Shown: one piece after another, positions 1-14,389 of the stretch
Layout of the letters: every line of letters starts with the position of its first letter
Position numbering within the stretch: the stretch's first letter is position 1
Assembly: GCA_027922465.2 (NCBI GenBank)
Contig: BQMF02000295.1
Span: 310,001 to 374,000 of the forward strand
Direction: 5' to 3'
Length of the DNA stretch: 64,000 nucleotides
Origin: Turritopsis dohrnii
Taxonomy: Eukaryota; Cnidaria; Hydrozoa; Anthoathecata; Oceaniidae
Notes under the pieces: generated by a model
Database searches by the model: none
Seen by the model: the letters and a program-made list of their open reading frames with translations, nothing else
What the model was told of the DNA's origin: nothing
Made by a program: the position numbers and the translations under genes

Positions 1-134
1 ATTTGTTATGCTTCTGTTCAACTGCATTAATATCAAGAGTTGTGTGGTCAAAGCCATCATGGTATTTTTCTTACTTTTGTCATCAACTTTTATTGTATTG
101 TTTTAATTTATTTAATCGTAAAATCTTAGAAATC

Positions 135-2623
<2,489 letters not shown>

Positions 2624-4256
2624 GACATCTGGTTTTGCATCTAGCATCAAGCACAAGCTGCTCCTGCTGCCATCGGCTTCTTATGAAGCTTACTCTCTGC
2701 TCTGATGACTTTGTTACGGGTTTACATGAGAATCGCATATCTTCTAGTCTTTGATGTTCTCTCATAAATATCTCTTCAGTTTTCGGTTCACGTTCTCAAT
2801 TCTCCTCACCAGTCTAAGCGTTCATACATCTGCCACAATTCTGTGAGAAGCTCATAAGAGAATAATGCTAGAACTTAGAAACTAATATTTTTCACTGCTA
2901 TTGAAAGAAATGTTAATTCTGAAGCAAATAACTACTCCAGCATTGCATCATATCAAGCTGATAGTCCTGTGTCTGTTCCACTTGATCGGAAATTATATCA
3001 GAACTTTATTTTTATAGCTTCCCATTGCATTTATTTATATCGAAAATCATCGGAAATTAAAATATTTCGACACCAACATAATTTGCGACATAATAACATC
3101 GTTTTCACTATTTGAAACTGATAACAGAAAGTTGTTTCCTCATGTAGATAGAACTCATGTTCTATTTCTCTACCCGCTGTAAATGACGTCATTATCCCAG
3201 TTGAAAACGAGGCACATGTGATGTAATTAAATTTTTCTGTTGCAGCTGGACTCCTTTCTTCGACCTGCTTTCTTTTTTTTTCTGACCACAGTCATGTTCG
3301 TCACTTCTTCGTTTGCATAATCTACGGAACGTTCTTTAATATTCATTTAGCAGTTTTGAAAGAATAATTGTTTTTTTATTTGATATCAAACGTATTTATT
3401 ATGAACACTGGAATTAGTTTACAACCTTGTTAACAGTCTTCTAACGATGCTCTTCGCGATGATTGCAAGGATATGGTTGGAGTACTGAGAGCTAGGTTGT
3501 AGATTGTATTATAAACTGTTCGAACTTGTAAAATGAAGAAATTTTTTTTGTCTCCAGAAAATTTCATTTTTACTTGAAAAGAATTTGCGAGATACATTTC
3601 GCGCAAATAGATCCTCCATTGAAGTTTTTGCAGCACTTTCATCCAATCAGTAGGCTCGCTTAACTGGGATTTCCCAATGTAATCGGATTATGACCTTTGA
3701 ATTATTTTAGCACACCATGCATGAGAATTTCTTTTACACGAAATCAGGCGGAGGGATAGTCATTTATCTGTTTGATGAAAAGTTCATTCTTCCATATTGA
3801 GTGAAGCTATACATCACGGGATATATTTCTTAAGTAAACATATTATATTTGAAAGCCCTAATGTATCGTAATTTCGAGATGGTATTCAATGTTTTATCAC
3901 AAACTGTGGTTTGATCAAATAATCCAACATCTGATATAATAAATAATTCATTTTTCATTATATCTTTATCTTATTTTCGAAATAAACTTATACAATATGG
4001 TTCAAGTAAAAAGTCAAAACTAAAGCCACGTTCACACCACTGTGAATATAAAATATCTTCCAATTGAGAAATTATTCTCGATTTAGGGCTTCTTTAATCG
4101 TCTGAAAGAGCAAGACATCGTCTGACTTTACCTCACTGATCCAGACAAGGTCTCAGTGAGAGGACACTTCGCCACTGACCTCGGGAGGTGAATTTAAATC
4201 GTCTTTTTCCGACCTCGCAGGCAGACACAGGCATGTCTGTGTGAAAAGGGCCCAGA
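2624..4256. other. Rab6 3' UTR and intergenic space
   Basis: No coding exon is supported here. AATAAA at 3981-3986 is a possible Rab6 polyadenylation signal, but the implied 3' UTR would be long. The 230 bp before 4257 begins with GCCACGTTCACACCAC and ends with GTGTGAAAAGGGCCC, which looks like the two ends of a degraded inverted-repeat element abutting the first exon of the next gene. Confidence 0.4.
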
Positions 4257-7200
4257 ATGAAACTATTGAGATATCTATTTCATATATCCTTTCATATCAA
4301 CAATCTTAAGCGATATAAGGTAGATTTTACCATGAGGTTTCCATCTTGGAGCAATACCATCCTATACATACAAGTAATGCTGATTCAGCAATATTCTTGT
4401 ACGTTCCAGTTCACCATGGTTGGCTGTGAAATGAAACCGTATCTTTTCAGGAAAAATGGAACATGGACGGGGATTGCTGTCGACTATTGGACGAAATATT
4501 TCAAATATTGTTGGAATATAGACATACGACGGAAATTAATCAAATACGTCGACGTCAAAAACTACACGTCACTTCTCGACATCGTCGAATCTGGCAGTGA
4601 CCAAAACATTTCTACTGCTTCACAGAATATTTCGATTTTCAACCAAACGATCAATCAATATACCGCCGTTTTCCCGGTGCTTTCAAATATCCACGTTGGT
4701 AATGACGGATTTTATCTTGTGTCGTTTTTTGATGCACCCGGGGCTTTCGTGATTGTTCGAAGGGATATGATCTCTCTGTACTACAGAATGGTTCAGGGGA
4801 TCGGGAATGCGTCGACCATGATAGTCATATGCGCTTTGTTCTCCTTATGTTTTGGAACTTTAATTTGGTTGATGGTAACACACTCATCTCTTTTTTTTTA
4901 ATATAATCTTGCTTCCATCAAACTTGGAAAGTAAACTAATGTTTCTTTAACACTAGGAAAATCAAAATGGCGGATTCGATCAAAGATTCCCTTTTGGTAT
5001 GATTGATGGGCTTTGGTGGGCTGTGGTTACTATGACAACAGTTGGGTAATGTTTTTGAACCTTTTGAATATCCAAATTATTTGCTACTAGAATTTAAATA
5101 TCTCCTATTGAACAATTTATATCTTGAAGCCGCGTGTTCATGGATGAACCGCATGTGCAAGGGTGAACTGCATGTTCATGGATGAACTGCATGTTTATGG
5201 ATGAAATAATTAAATGTTATCTTCCACTATTTCTATATATTAATAGCCGATTCTCCGTCTGTTTGTTTGTCTGTAAGTCACGCAAAATGGTAGGTGAGTT
5301 GTGAGAGTGATTATTTCATTTTATTTTGTGCGACGTGAGTTCGAAGCAAATACATTGCAACCCCAATTGAATGGGACTTTTTTTGGCTGATGAACTAATA
5401 GAAATAACGTTTTGTTTTTATCATTATTGTTAGTTTTATATTCCACGTTGACTTGGCTTTGAAAACAGTACATCAACTAAATACAAAGAAACTAACTGAT
5501 TAAACAGTTTGGACAAAAAGCAGCAGTGGCAGAACGTGGCAGCATGTGCGGTTTGCCACTATCTCTTGCCTGACTGTCTGAGACGGGTGAACTTTTTTTT
5601 GAGCAATCAAAATGTTTAAAAACCGATAGGTAAAAAAAGAGTATTATATCAAAACAAAATGTGTTTTTTTTTCTTTTTTTTTTTTTGCTTTTCTTTTAAC
5701 AAATAAATTTCTTCTCTTAATTGTTAAGCGTTCTGATCGAACGTTTTTTATTCTATTTATTCATTTAGCACGTGCCTTTTTTCTCTCCCCCGTCGTGATG
5801 TTTTTAAGAAGAGAAACTATTTCTTCCTTACGTTTGATAGCACCCATGTTAGAGTGCGTAACTTTTTTAAAACAAAAGCTAATAAAAGGTTGAAGTTTTC
5901 TCTCTCTACATTTTGAGTGTATTGCTACACTGTTAAAAGATTGGTTTTAACAGAGGTTGTGACTTCGAATCTGCTTCTGGTTGAACACAAGTTGTACGAG
6001 CCGTTTATAAGGAAATTTGACGTTTATTGATACAGTGATACAGAGCATGTGAACATCGGCGGCGAGCGACGCCGCCTTGGCGGCTATACAGAAAATAATA
6101 GTCCAGTTTATTTTCGTGTTTCGTGCATCTGTTACACTCTGAGAAGCACAATGACGTCCTTCAGAAATTTGTGCCTGCTAGTAATTATTTAATTATTTCA
6201 TCCAGATAAAAATGAAGAGACAGAATTATATGAATTGGTAAAACATAGCAAACCAATTTTCATTCTTGCAGAAAATATAGAAAGAGCATGCCTGCAGATT
6301 TAATTACGAACAATAGTAGCGGGACTTCTCTCGAAAGAAATTGAAAGTTGAAAGTTGGGGTTGGTGCATGAGAAGCCAGGAGCTAATTATCCTTAACGAA
6401 TCGGTTGCAAGATAAAATCATACTTTGAAAGGAGGAAGAAAGATTACGTCATCTGAGGGTACCGTATAATCTCAATTCATGATGGTACCACACATCAGAT
6501 TGTGTTGTACAAGGTAACCAGGTATAGATTGGCACTATATATACTCCTGAACGACGGATAGAGAAAATCGAAATATGAAAGCGAAACATGAAAGCAAATT
6601 ACGACCGTTGCGTTGATTTCTTTTTGATTATTATTACAGTTATCCTTACTTCTGGAGTATTACGGAATGTTTTTATTGCCCAACAAAACAAAACCAAAAT
6701 GTTGAGCTTCAGGTACCACGTGCTTAAACAATACTTTTGCATTTAAATGATTATTAATCTCCCTTGAATTTATAGGCGGTATTTCTTTGAGATTGAAAAA
6801 CAATGAAAATAAGGCGATAGAAAAAGCGATAAAATTTTAAAATCCTGTCGCTTTTCATCCCCACCAATGGCATTAAAAACCATCGCCGCGAAATATGAAA
6901 GCGACGAAGATTCATCGCCGTGTAGTGGGGACCAAGCTTTAGTGGACACACTTTTGGAATCAAAAACACCTGTTTATCGTTAATTTCTGTCGCATATTTT
7001 TTGCGATAGGAAATGAAAAAGTTTTCAATTGCAAAATTAATTCCATCGCCAAAAAATCTTGATATCACAGAAAAGTCGATTATAAAAGCAACTGAAAAAT
7101 TGAATAGGTCTATTGTTTTAAAGTGACTGTGTGTTGTAAAATATAAAGATATAAGCAACAAGTTATAGTAAGAACGGGTAGAAAAAAGCAACTGAATTTG

Positions 7201-9249
7201 TTGTGGAGGAAGAATCATCTCTTGCTGATAAGGAAATATCCCTGTCGTACGTTCACGATAAATTTCCCGAATCCAATATATACATGCGTTTTTTTTTTCT
7301 TTTTTCTTTTTGTTTAAAAGCAAAGTAGCACCGAGAACACACAACAGTTTGTCTTCACTATCCATGGTTTAGAATTGAAAAGAAATTATTTTTAAAAATT
7401 TATTCCTTTCAGTGGACACACACACAGGTGTTTACGGTGTTTGCGACAATTTGTCCATCGTAAAAAAATTTGCAATAGTTTATATGGCTTTCAGTGGAAA
7501 CTTAGCTTAAGTACTCCAATACCTCCATTTTCACCGATTCGCAATCTAAAACTGAAAGTGTACATAAACACGTGGTTCGCGCGTAAAAATTGCATCAGTC
7601 AGTAAAAGTGCGCGCGCATAAAAATTCAGACTAATATCAAACACACGGTGACCGAAAGTATCGAATTTTGTTGTTCTCCTTTCAAAGTATGATTTTATCT
7701 TGCAACCTAACGAATCCCTTCCCCGTAGATAACGAATCCCTTCCCCGTAGATAAAGTAATGATGCCGTAGATTAAGTTATCGAAGTGGGTGTCGTTATGG
7801 TAAGATGTAAATTTCTTGATCACATCATATTTGCAAATCTTTACATTAAACCACCCTTGTATACACAGGAACATGAAGAAAGCTCTTTTACACCGTCAGT
7901 AAGTTTGTAATTGAACTCAATTGATTTTTATGAGTAGCACCAAATGGTGTGGTTTCTCATCTGCAGATATTTCTTTCAAAATGACCTCATAAGGGACCAA
8001 AAGATAAAATTAGAAACTTACCTTGTGGTAACAACAAACTAACAAACTAATGTCTACATTTCGTAGTTCGGTGATCTTGTTCCATAGTTACGGTGATCTT
8101 GTTTCATAGCTACGGTGATCTTGTTCCATACCGTTTCTCGTCGCGTCTTGTCAGTATGATGTGGATTTTTTTCGGGATGACGATGAGCTCGGTATTGACT
8201 GCAGCAATCACAGAAATCATGTCTGGAAATGATTTTACAAACATCGAAAACAAAAAAGTAAGTTTACTGTTTTACTTTTAAGGAGATATTTGACTTAAAA
8301 ACCATCTTCTGACCGATTAAAACCACGCTCTTCATGTAATGAACTTTTTCAGGTGGCAGTGGTCCGTAAAACTGGAGAATTTCAACTTGCTGAACAGTAT
8401 CTAGCACAACCAATCGGTACATCCCTCTTCTTTCATACCTTATAAGATCTTGTAAAACATCTGTGTCAGGGGGATCCTCTATCCTGGAATATAACCCCTG
8501 AAAAATAAGCCGTTCATGGCAAATAGCATCTATCTTCAGCGGATCTAAACCTTCTGTTTATAAAATGTTTTATACAAAGAAAGATTTGTTTTATGTCACT
8601 TAGAATTTCCTTCATATGAAGAAGCTTTGGAAGCAGTTCGATCTGGCGATACTTACGCCGCTCTTATGAATTCTCAGGTCGTCAGTTGGATGCAAGATGG
8701 CATACGTAACGGTGACGAGTTGAACCCATTAAGTATTGTGTACAAGGTTGAACGAAAGCTTCCAGTGTATTCTATGGTACCAAGAGCTACTGAGCAAGAA
8801 AAGTTGGACATGGACAGATGCTTCACGCTCTTCAGGAAGGAGATTGTTCAATATAGCGTCGATGGTTATTTCAAACATGTCAAGGTAAAATTTGTTTCCA
8901 AATGAACTGTCATCAAATTTTAGCTATTTTGTTTATCTTTTATTCCTGTTTGTTTGTTTGTTTGTTTTAGATTGATTCTGTTTACATACCATCAATTGAA
9001 TACATGTTGAATCCTTACAACAAACAACCTGTTTCAGTCGGACTGTACATCACATTAGGCTTGTTACTAATGATTGCCGCTCTGAGGGAATTTGTAAATT
9101 TTATGTGGAACAAGCAAAGAAAAATGACGTCAGAGATCGTTACATCACCGAAATTCTCAAAGAATGATCTGGATGAAATACAAGTGGAACTTGTCAAGCT
9201 TAAGAAGGAAATTGAGCAGTTAAAACGGACAAAACAACAGTCGATATAA
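4257..9249 (+). CDS. Ionotropic glutamate receptor-like channel with K+-type filter TVGYGD
   Basis: Exons: 4257-4874, 4957-5045, 8110-8257, 8353-8416, 8604-8884, 8971-9249; all joins are GT-AG and in frame. Order: short hydrophobic N-terminus, S1 ligand-binding half (VGCEMKPYLFRKNGTWTG onward), M1 (STMIVICALFSLCFGTLIWL), pore loop and filter (GLWWAVVTMTTVG joined to YGDLVPYR), M3 (MWIFFGMTMSSVLTAAITEI), S2 (FPSYEEALEAVRSGDTYAAL onward), M4 (VGLYITLGLLLMIAALREF) and a C-terminal coiled coil (LVKLKKEIEQLKRTK). About 492 residues. There is no amino-terminal LIVBP-like domain, as in bacterial GluR0. The start at 4257 is uncertain; the Met at 4332 (MRFPSWSN) gives a shorter signal peptide. Known: TVGYG is the potassium-selectivity signature, found in GluR0 and in rotifer AvGluR1. 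The canonical S1 arginine and S2 acidic ligand contacts are not evident. A 3-kb intron containing a transposon splits the filter codon. Confidence 0.87.
6403..7707. mobile_element. 1305-bp TIR element with 9-bp target duplication
   Basis: Terminal inverted repeats of 32 bp, identical, begin GGTTGCAAGATAAAATCATA. They are flanked on both sides by TAACGAATC (6394-6402 and 7708-7716), a 9-bp target site duplication. Nine-base duplications are typical of Mutator-like elements, while the enclosed reading frame looks Harbinger-like, so the interior may be a second element nested inside. Confidence 0.75.
6754..7365 (-). pseudogene. Fragment resembling the N-terminus of a PIF/Harbinger transposase
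   Basis: A 203-codon frame starts MDSEDKLLCVLGATLLLNKK, followed by a lysine tract and CIYWIREIYRER..GIF. Acidic start, hydrophobic leucines, basic run, then W-x-R-x-I-x-x-x-R is the layout at the start of animal Harbinger nucleases. The remaining 130 residues have low-complexity composition and no DDE motif, so only the first 50 codons are likely transposase-derived. Confidence 0.35.
8066..8130 (+). repeat. 22-bp triplication of the 3' splice site of the iGluR filter exon
   Basis: The segment (T)ACGGTGATCTTGTTCCATAG occurs three times in a row with small changes. Each unit ends in or follows a usable AG. Only the third AG (8108-8109) joins to the upstream exon in an open frame giving G-Y-G-D-L-V-P; the first two lead to an in-frame TAG within the repeats. 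Confidence 0.85.
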
Positions 9250-9305
9250 GTAGTTTTTTTTCATTTGCATGGTATGTTACACATTATTATATCTCCACTT
9301 GAGTT

Positions 9306-9311
9306 AATAAA
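9306..9311 (+). terminator. Polyadenylation signal of the iGluR gene
   Basis: AATAAATAAATAAAATAAAT lies 57 bases after the iGluR stop codon. The convergent gene on the opposite strand ends only about 40 bases further on, so the two 3' ends nearly meet. Confidence 0.7.
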
Positions 9312-9348
9312 TAAATAAAATAAATATGTTGCTTGGATGTTTCGTTCT

Positions 9349-12300
9349 TCAGTTGTTGTTAGGATGTTGGATTTCGCATTGCTGAAACAAAGTTATTAAC
9401 CAGCTTACTTTTTCTATTATTATTATTAAAGAAAATGAATTATTCGTATGCCGTAAATTTTACTCCACTTCGACAGATTTGGAGTTTTGTAATGGTTTGT
9501 GATATGAAAAGGTTTTGAAAGAAACTTACGGATACATCATCAAATACTTGGAGTTTTGTGGCACTTTGTAATCTTGTTGTGTCATCCGACCAGATTATTT
9601 GACCATTGTTTTCAGGTAAATGATATTTTGGATTGCTGGCAGTAAAGTAGATATCAATCGTTTGCCCTTTCGAAGGATTTTGTTTCCAAATAACTCTCTC
9701 GAAAATGAAAATCGTTTCTAAAATGAAAAGTTATATAGAAACGCACCAAGGCTATGGTCACACAATTAACAATTAAACGTCCGCATTGTTACCTTGGTTG
9801 TTATTTCGGACTAGTTGACCATCACCCCATGGAGAACTTTCAATATGAACCGGATTTTCATACTGTAATATGAGTTGCCAACATTGTTCGTCAGTAACAT
9901 TTTTTGAAACTTCAGCCTTGATATGAAACTGGCCACCATTACCTCCACTCCAATATGTATTACTTTGGGTGATCGAGCTAAAGAAATAAATAAGCTTCGA
10001 TAAAAAACAAACCAACGAAAACTGATACTAGTTTGCCCGTTTTAGTAACAATTAACTACCTGAAATATTTTCCGGGGGTAACTTTAGAGGGAGTGGTAGG
10101 GCACGGACCACAGAACATTCCACCGCAATCAACCCCCTGTTCATCACGATTTTGAATGTCGTCAAAGCAAGTTGGGGGAATGGCACCGAGTGAATTCCAA
10201 TAACGGCAACCGGGTTGATTACCATCCTAAACAAATTTATTCATAGTTAAAAATAGTCATTCCATTTTATAGTGTAGATTGCCATAGTAACGAGACTTAC
10301 TTGTATATCATTCATGCTCGGGTGGTCTCGTAAACAAGTGTCTGGATAGATGGAGTTATCACATGTCAGTCTCGAATCACATTCAATATTGATGGGAACA
10401 TCTCTCAAATTATCATCGATACCACCTATCGTGCCATCGAAATTGAAACAAAAGTCACCTTTTTTGGCGCCTAAAATGAGCAATAGTTTGTTCTTGAAGT
10501 TCTTAAGCCCAGAATATTCATAGAGTCTTCACATGTCAATGATTAAGTGATCAGTACTGGATGAACCCTCTTGACACTGTGACCCTAAGTATGAGGGTTC
10601 TGTTTCAAACTAACAAGAAGGCCGAAACAGAATATCCTCATATCAAATATAATATAACATGAAAACTGGTTCAGTTTATCCTCAATTTTTTTAATATTTT
10701 TGCTAAGTTGAAAATTGAATGGAATGATAATAAAACATCAAACTGTCACTCAAATGACATTCCAATTTTGAATTCATTTTCACCTCGATGTCGACATTAT
10801 GTGTTCAAACAAAAACGTGATCGCCATATCACGTAACACATCGTAAATCGTAAATCTCTTTACACTTTTTTGACAGTAAGAATGGACGGCTTGATCACTT
10901 TTGCAAGAATACTTACCTACTCTCAAGTAGTGTGTATCCAGTGCTGGTCCACCTGTCCTCACGCATGAATAAGCAAGTGGCTCTCCATCTGAGTGACAGT
11001 TTAGTGATGGATTTCCTTTTAAAATTCGAAGTTTTGCGCAACTCCAATACGGTTTTCTAGAATTCCCAACCAACATTGCAGCTTGTAAAACATAAAGGCC
11101 TTCCTCAAGGTTCGTGGGAATTGCGATAGTTGTGTCATATCGTTCGATGTCGTATCGATCTGTAAACAAACAAACAATTTTTCATTTATTATGAATTCAA
11201 CTAATTAATATCAGGGGGAGAGGGGGCATGGGATTTATTTCAATTTTAATTTCCATTGTTGTTTAACTTGATGAAATCTTACCAGCTTGGTACTCACACC
11301 CCCCTCTACCATTACATGGATGGACACAATCTCCATTGTTTGGTCCCTTCGTCTGATCGTGCCCATAACAAACAAACTTTAGTACGTTGTGAAGAAAACT
11401 TGTATTCGCGTTAGTTCCAGTATGATCGCCGAACTTCACTAATGATAATCTGACATAACCCCCAGCATGATTATTCGAGGTCCATCCAACCTATGATGTT
11501 AAGAAGACCAAGTTGGCACAGCATACTTGAGTGGAGAAATTCTTAATAAGACGTAGTATACTATAAAGATTTACTTTTAGCCTGTCGCCCGCATGAACAG
11601 TTGTTATGAAAGCTAAAAAAAAGATCTTTAAATTATTACACTAAAATGCAGAAATTTATTGTTCATATTAGAAATTGTGAAATGCTTTCTTCAAGGAAAT
11701 TTCTCAAGAAAAATAACCTTCATCTTAAAATAACTATCTGTTAAAGGTCGTTTCCAGACCCTTTCCTTATTGTTCCAATGAGGGATTCTGACTACTGACA
11801 TCAGTAACTTTACTTCAACTTGCAAAAGTTCACTATCTTTAACCAAAAATAAATCATATCAAGTGAGAAGACACTTACCGTTGGATCCGTCGGTTTCACA
11901 TTCATCATGTTGATTTCCGCCTCTGCCGTTTGTTGTGATAAACGACCTAACATAAAAATGAAACCAGTCAAACTGATGGTATGAAATGCAAAAATTAATG
12001 CATAGAGAATCACAAAAGGTTCGGTTTATTTATACATAATATTTCGATAAAACATTAATATTTAATATTTCTAGTCTCATCATCAAATTAAAATCATTCT
12101 CAATCAGATACAAAATCATGTAATATGCTCGTTCCAACGTTGATAGAAATATGGTGTATAAAAAAGCTTGTGGGGGTTCTCGATTCACGAACAAAAATAT
12201 TTGAAAAGTCAATGTACTTTGGACACGTCATCCAAGAGTGAGTCATCACAGACGGCAACAAAGTTGATAATAGTAGAAAAAACATCTTCTTTGAAAACAT
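9349..12300 (-). CDS. Secreted LPMO-like copper protein with CBM2-like domain (paralogue 1)
   Basis: Ten exons, listed 5' to 3' on the minus strand: 12218-12300, 11879-11946, 11575-11612, 11283-11490, 10917-11159, 10301-10470, 10060-10226, 9793-9977, 9530-9717, 9349-9381. They sum to 1383 bp, 460 residues. A signal peptide (MFSKKMFFLLLSTLLPSVMT) precedes a mature N-terminal His (HSWMTCPKSF). A second conserved His is in SNNHAGGYVRLSLVKFG, and EGLYVLQAAML..YWSCAKLRI matches the C-terminal strands of chitin-active LPMOs, so a copper histidine brace is likely. Then come a cysteine-rich segment (NRDEQGVDCGGMFCGPC) and about 125 residues (CWQLILQYENPVHI..WGDGQLV) resembling a CBM2 carbohydrate-binding domain. 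Inferred role: extracellular oxidative cleavage or binding of chitin-like polysaccharide. The exact AA family is not assigned. A non-coding first exon ends at a GTAAGA donor near 12829. Confidence 0.8.
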
Positions 12301-12870
12301 TTCACCATGTGAGTTCTAAATCAGACATAAAGTTAAAATCGTAACAAAGCGTAATCAAATCGTAACAAACGTATCAGTAGTGATAAGTATGTCAGATGCT
12401 GATGATGGTCATCAAAATAACTTTCACCATTACTCAATTAATTTTCCGATGATCTGACCATGTCTCTTTTTTTTTGTTTTTGTGAATCACAAATGACATG
12501 AGTAATTCTCACACGATTTTTCAACAATATGGTAGCCTTCCAACACAAAACTAGTCTGAATAACAACAGACATGTTACTGGTAGTTTTTATGTTAGAACT
12601 GGAAGGTGTAGTCCCAGGCTAGTGCATTCACAGGCTATTTCGCCTGAATAATTTTCTTTCTCTGACCATTATCAAATCTTGACACGACTTCACGAGACTT
12701 GATTTCTATTGTCATTTTTTATGTAATGTAGACACGAAAACTCCACCACCACTAATCAACTGATAATATCTTGGTGAAGCAAAACACTTGCACATGAAGA
12801 AATGGAACAAGAAACTACTTCTTACCTGCGAATGCTTGCTGATCATATCGGACCATGCCACTCCGTTGCT

Positions 12871-12878
12871 TATTTATA
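12871..12878 (-). promoter_or_regulatory. TATA box of LPMO-like paralogue 1
   Basis: On the minus strand TATAAATA lies about 40 bases upstream of a short leader that contains a consensus donor (CGCAG/GTAAGA near 12829). An acceptor TTTAG about 15 bases before the ATG at 12300 would remove a 500-bp 5' UTR intron. The second paralogue has the same TATAAATA. Confidence 0.55.
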
Positions 12879-14389
12879 CTCAATTTCATAATTATTTACT
12901 TCCGTGTTTATATTCAATTTAACGGGGGTAACATCTATCTTCCCACACAGGGAGTGAAGCTTCGTTCATATTACATTACCCCCTGGTATTGAAGATAAAA
13001 TCGTTTAATTACTTTTTTGTGGCTTGATCGGCTTTTCGCCTACTAATTTAATTTGTTTATTGTATTGGTGCATCCGTTACACAAGTACGTGTCATGACCA
13101 TTAACAAGATAACTTTCCTATTTGCTGCTATCGTGGAAAGATGGTGGAAAGATGGTGGACACCATTGATTTGCGAAATGTTTTTCCCTTTTATTTCAAAC
13201 ATTTGTTTCATTCACAATTTCAAAAACAATTTTGGAGTCATGTAAACAAAACTGAATGAAATGGTGACGTCATTGCGTAATCTGTGATTCGGAAAAAATT
13301 AATTAAGAAATGAGTTTTTTGATATATCCGTAGCAGAAGTGATTGCATCTTTTGATGACATCAGCAAACCATAGATTTTATAAGTTTCCTATTATGACGG
13401 CCAATACTGACGTTTACAAATCGATAATTTTCGATGGTTTTCGATTAGTATCGATGATACACGAGAAACAACTCAATCCTTTTGAAATTCATTCCAAATC
13501 AGCTACTTTTTTCAATATTGTCTGCATATGAATTTATTGTGGAAACACATCATTCTTTTACGTGTTGATTTTAACCTTACAAAAGGGTTACCCACAAAAA
13601 GGTTGCAGTACAAAAAGTTGACCTCAAAGGCAGTGTCAAAAAATACCACAACACCGAGCAGTGTCAAAAAATACCACAACACCGAGCAGTGTCAAAGAGC
13701 AGGCATCAGTTTTGTGAAAACTGTGAAAGGAGGGAAAAAGATTTACGATATAGATGAACGATGAAGTGGACGAGGAGCCAACATCTTGGTATTTCAAAAG
13801 ATTTCATGGAGGGTTAGAACACTTGTATTATGTGCTTTTGGTGAGCGGGAGTTGAAAGAAATGAACGAATTTCATGACTTCAAAAAGTCAGTGATATTTT
13901 TGAGGAAGTTGTCAGATGAAATGAATTATAACATCAATATTTGAAAAAGCATGTTTTGTCCAGTTTGTCAAGTCTTGATGCTTCTGACATCATCTATGGA
14001 GATAATGAGAATCGCGATGAGTCATGATGAGTACGTTATGTGTCTCGATCATTTTTGTCTCTTTCGGAAACATCCCAGAATTTCATCCCATTAAACACCG
14101 GTTACTATTCGTTGAATCTCATCTTGTGACGAAGGGAAAACAAAGGATAAAGGTGAGATTTTCCATATATTTTTCTTCATAAATAACCATAAATTATAAT
14201 AAATTATATTGTAAATATTGATTCGGGCATACAGTTAGATTTTTCAATACTGTATATTCAACTTCACAAACAAGAGGTCATCATCACTTGACGTCGTCAC
14301 TTGAGAATACATTATTTAAACGAAATGAAAATTAAACCCTTCGATCTCGTTGCTAGGGTCGACCATGTCGTTAGGGCCATGATGACGGT
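12879..14389. other. Intergenic region between LPMO-like paralogues
   Basis: Contains a 28-bp tandem duplication at 13631-13700. Short reading frames at 13343-13764 have no recognisable domain and no supporting splice sites. I see no gene here. Confidence 0.5.
13631..13700. repeat. 28-bp tandem repeat, 2.4 copies
   Basis: Unit begins CAGTGTCAAAAAATACCACA and recurs at 13631, 13659 and, partly, 13687. The two full copies are identical. Confidence 0.9.

Larger units (their letters stand above)
5046..8109 (+). other. 3.06-kb iGluR intron 2
   Basis: Holds short imperfect tandem repeats of GCATGTTCATGGATGAACT type near 5130-5205, homopolymer T tracts, and the inverted-repeat element at 6403-7707. 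Directly after that element the 22-bp unit starting TAACGAATCCCTTCCCC is present twice (7708-7751). No exon is visible. Confidence 0.6.

Noticed and set aside
13343..13764. Two short plus-strand frames between the LPMO-like genes
   Set aside because: One includes the 28-bp tandem repeat; no recognisable protein and no exon boundaries.
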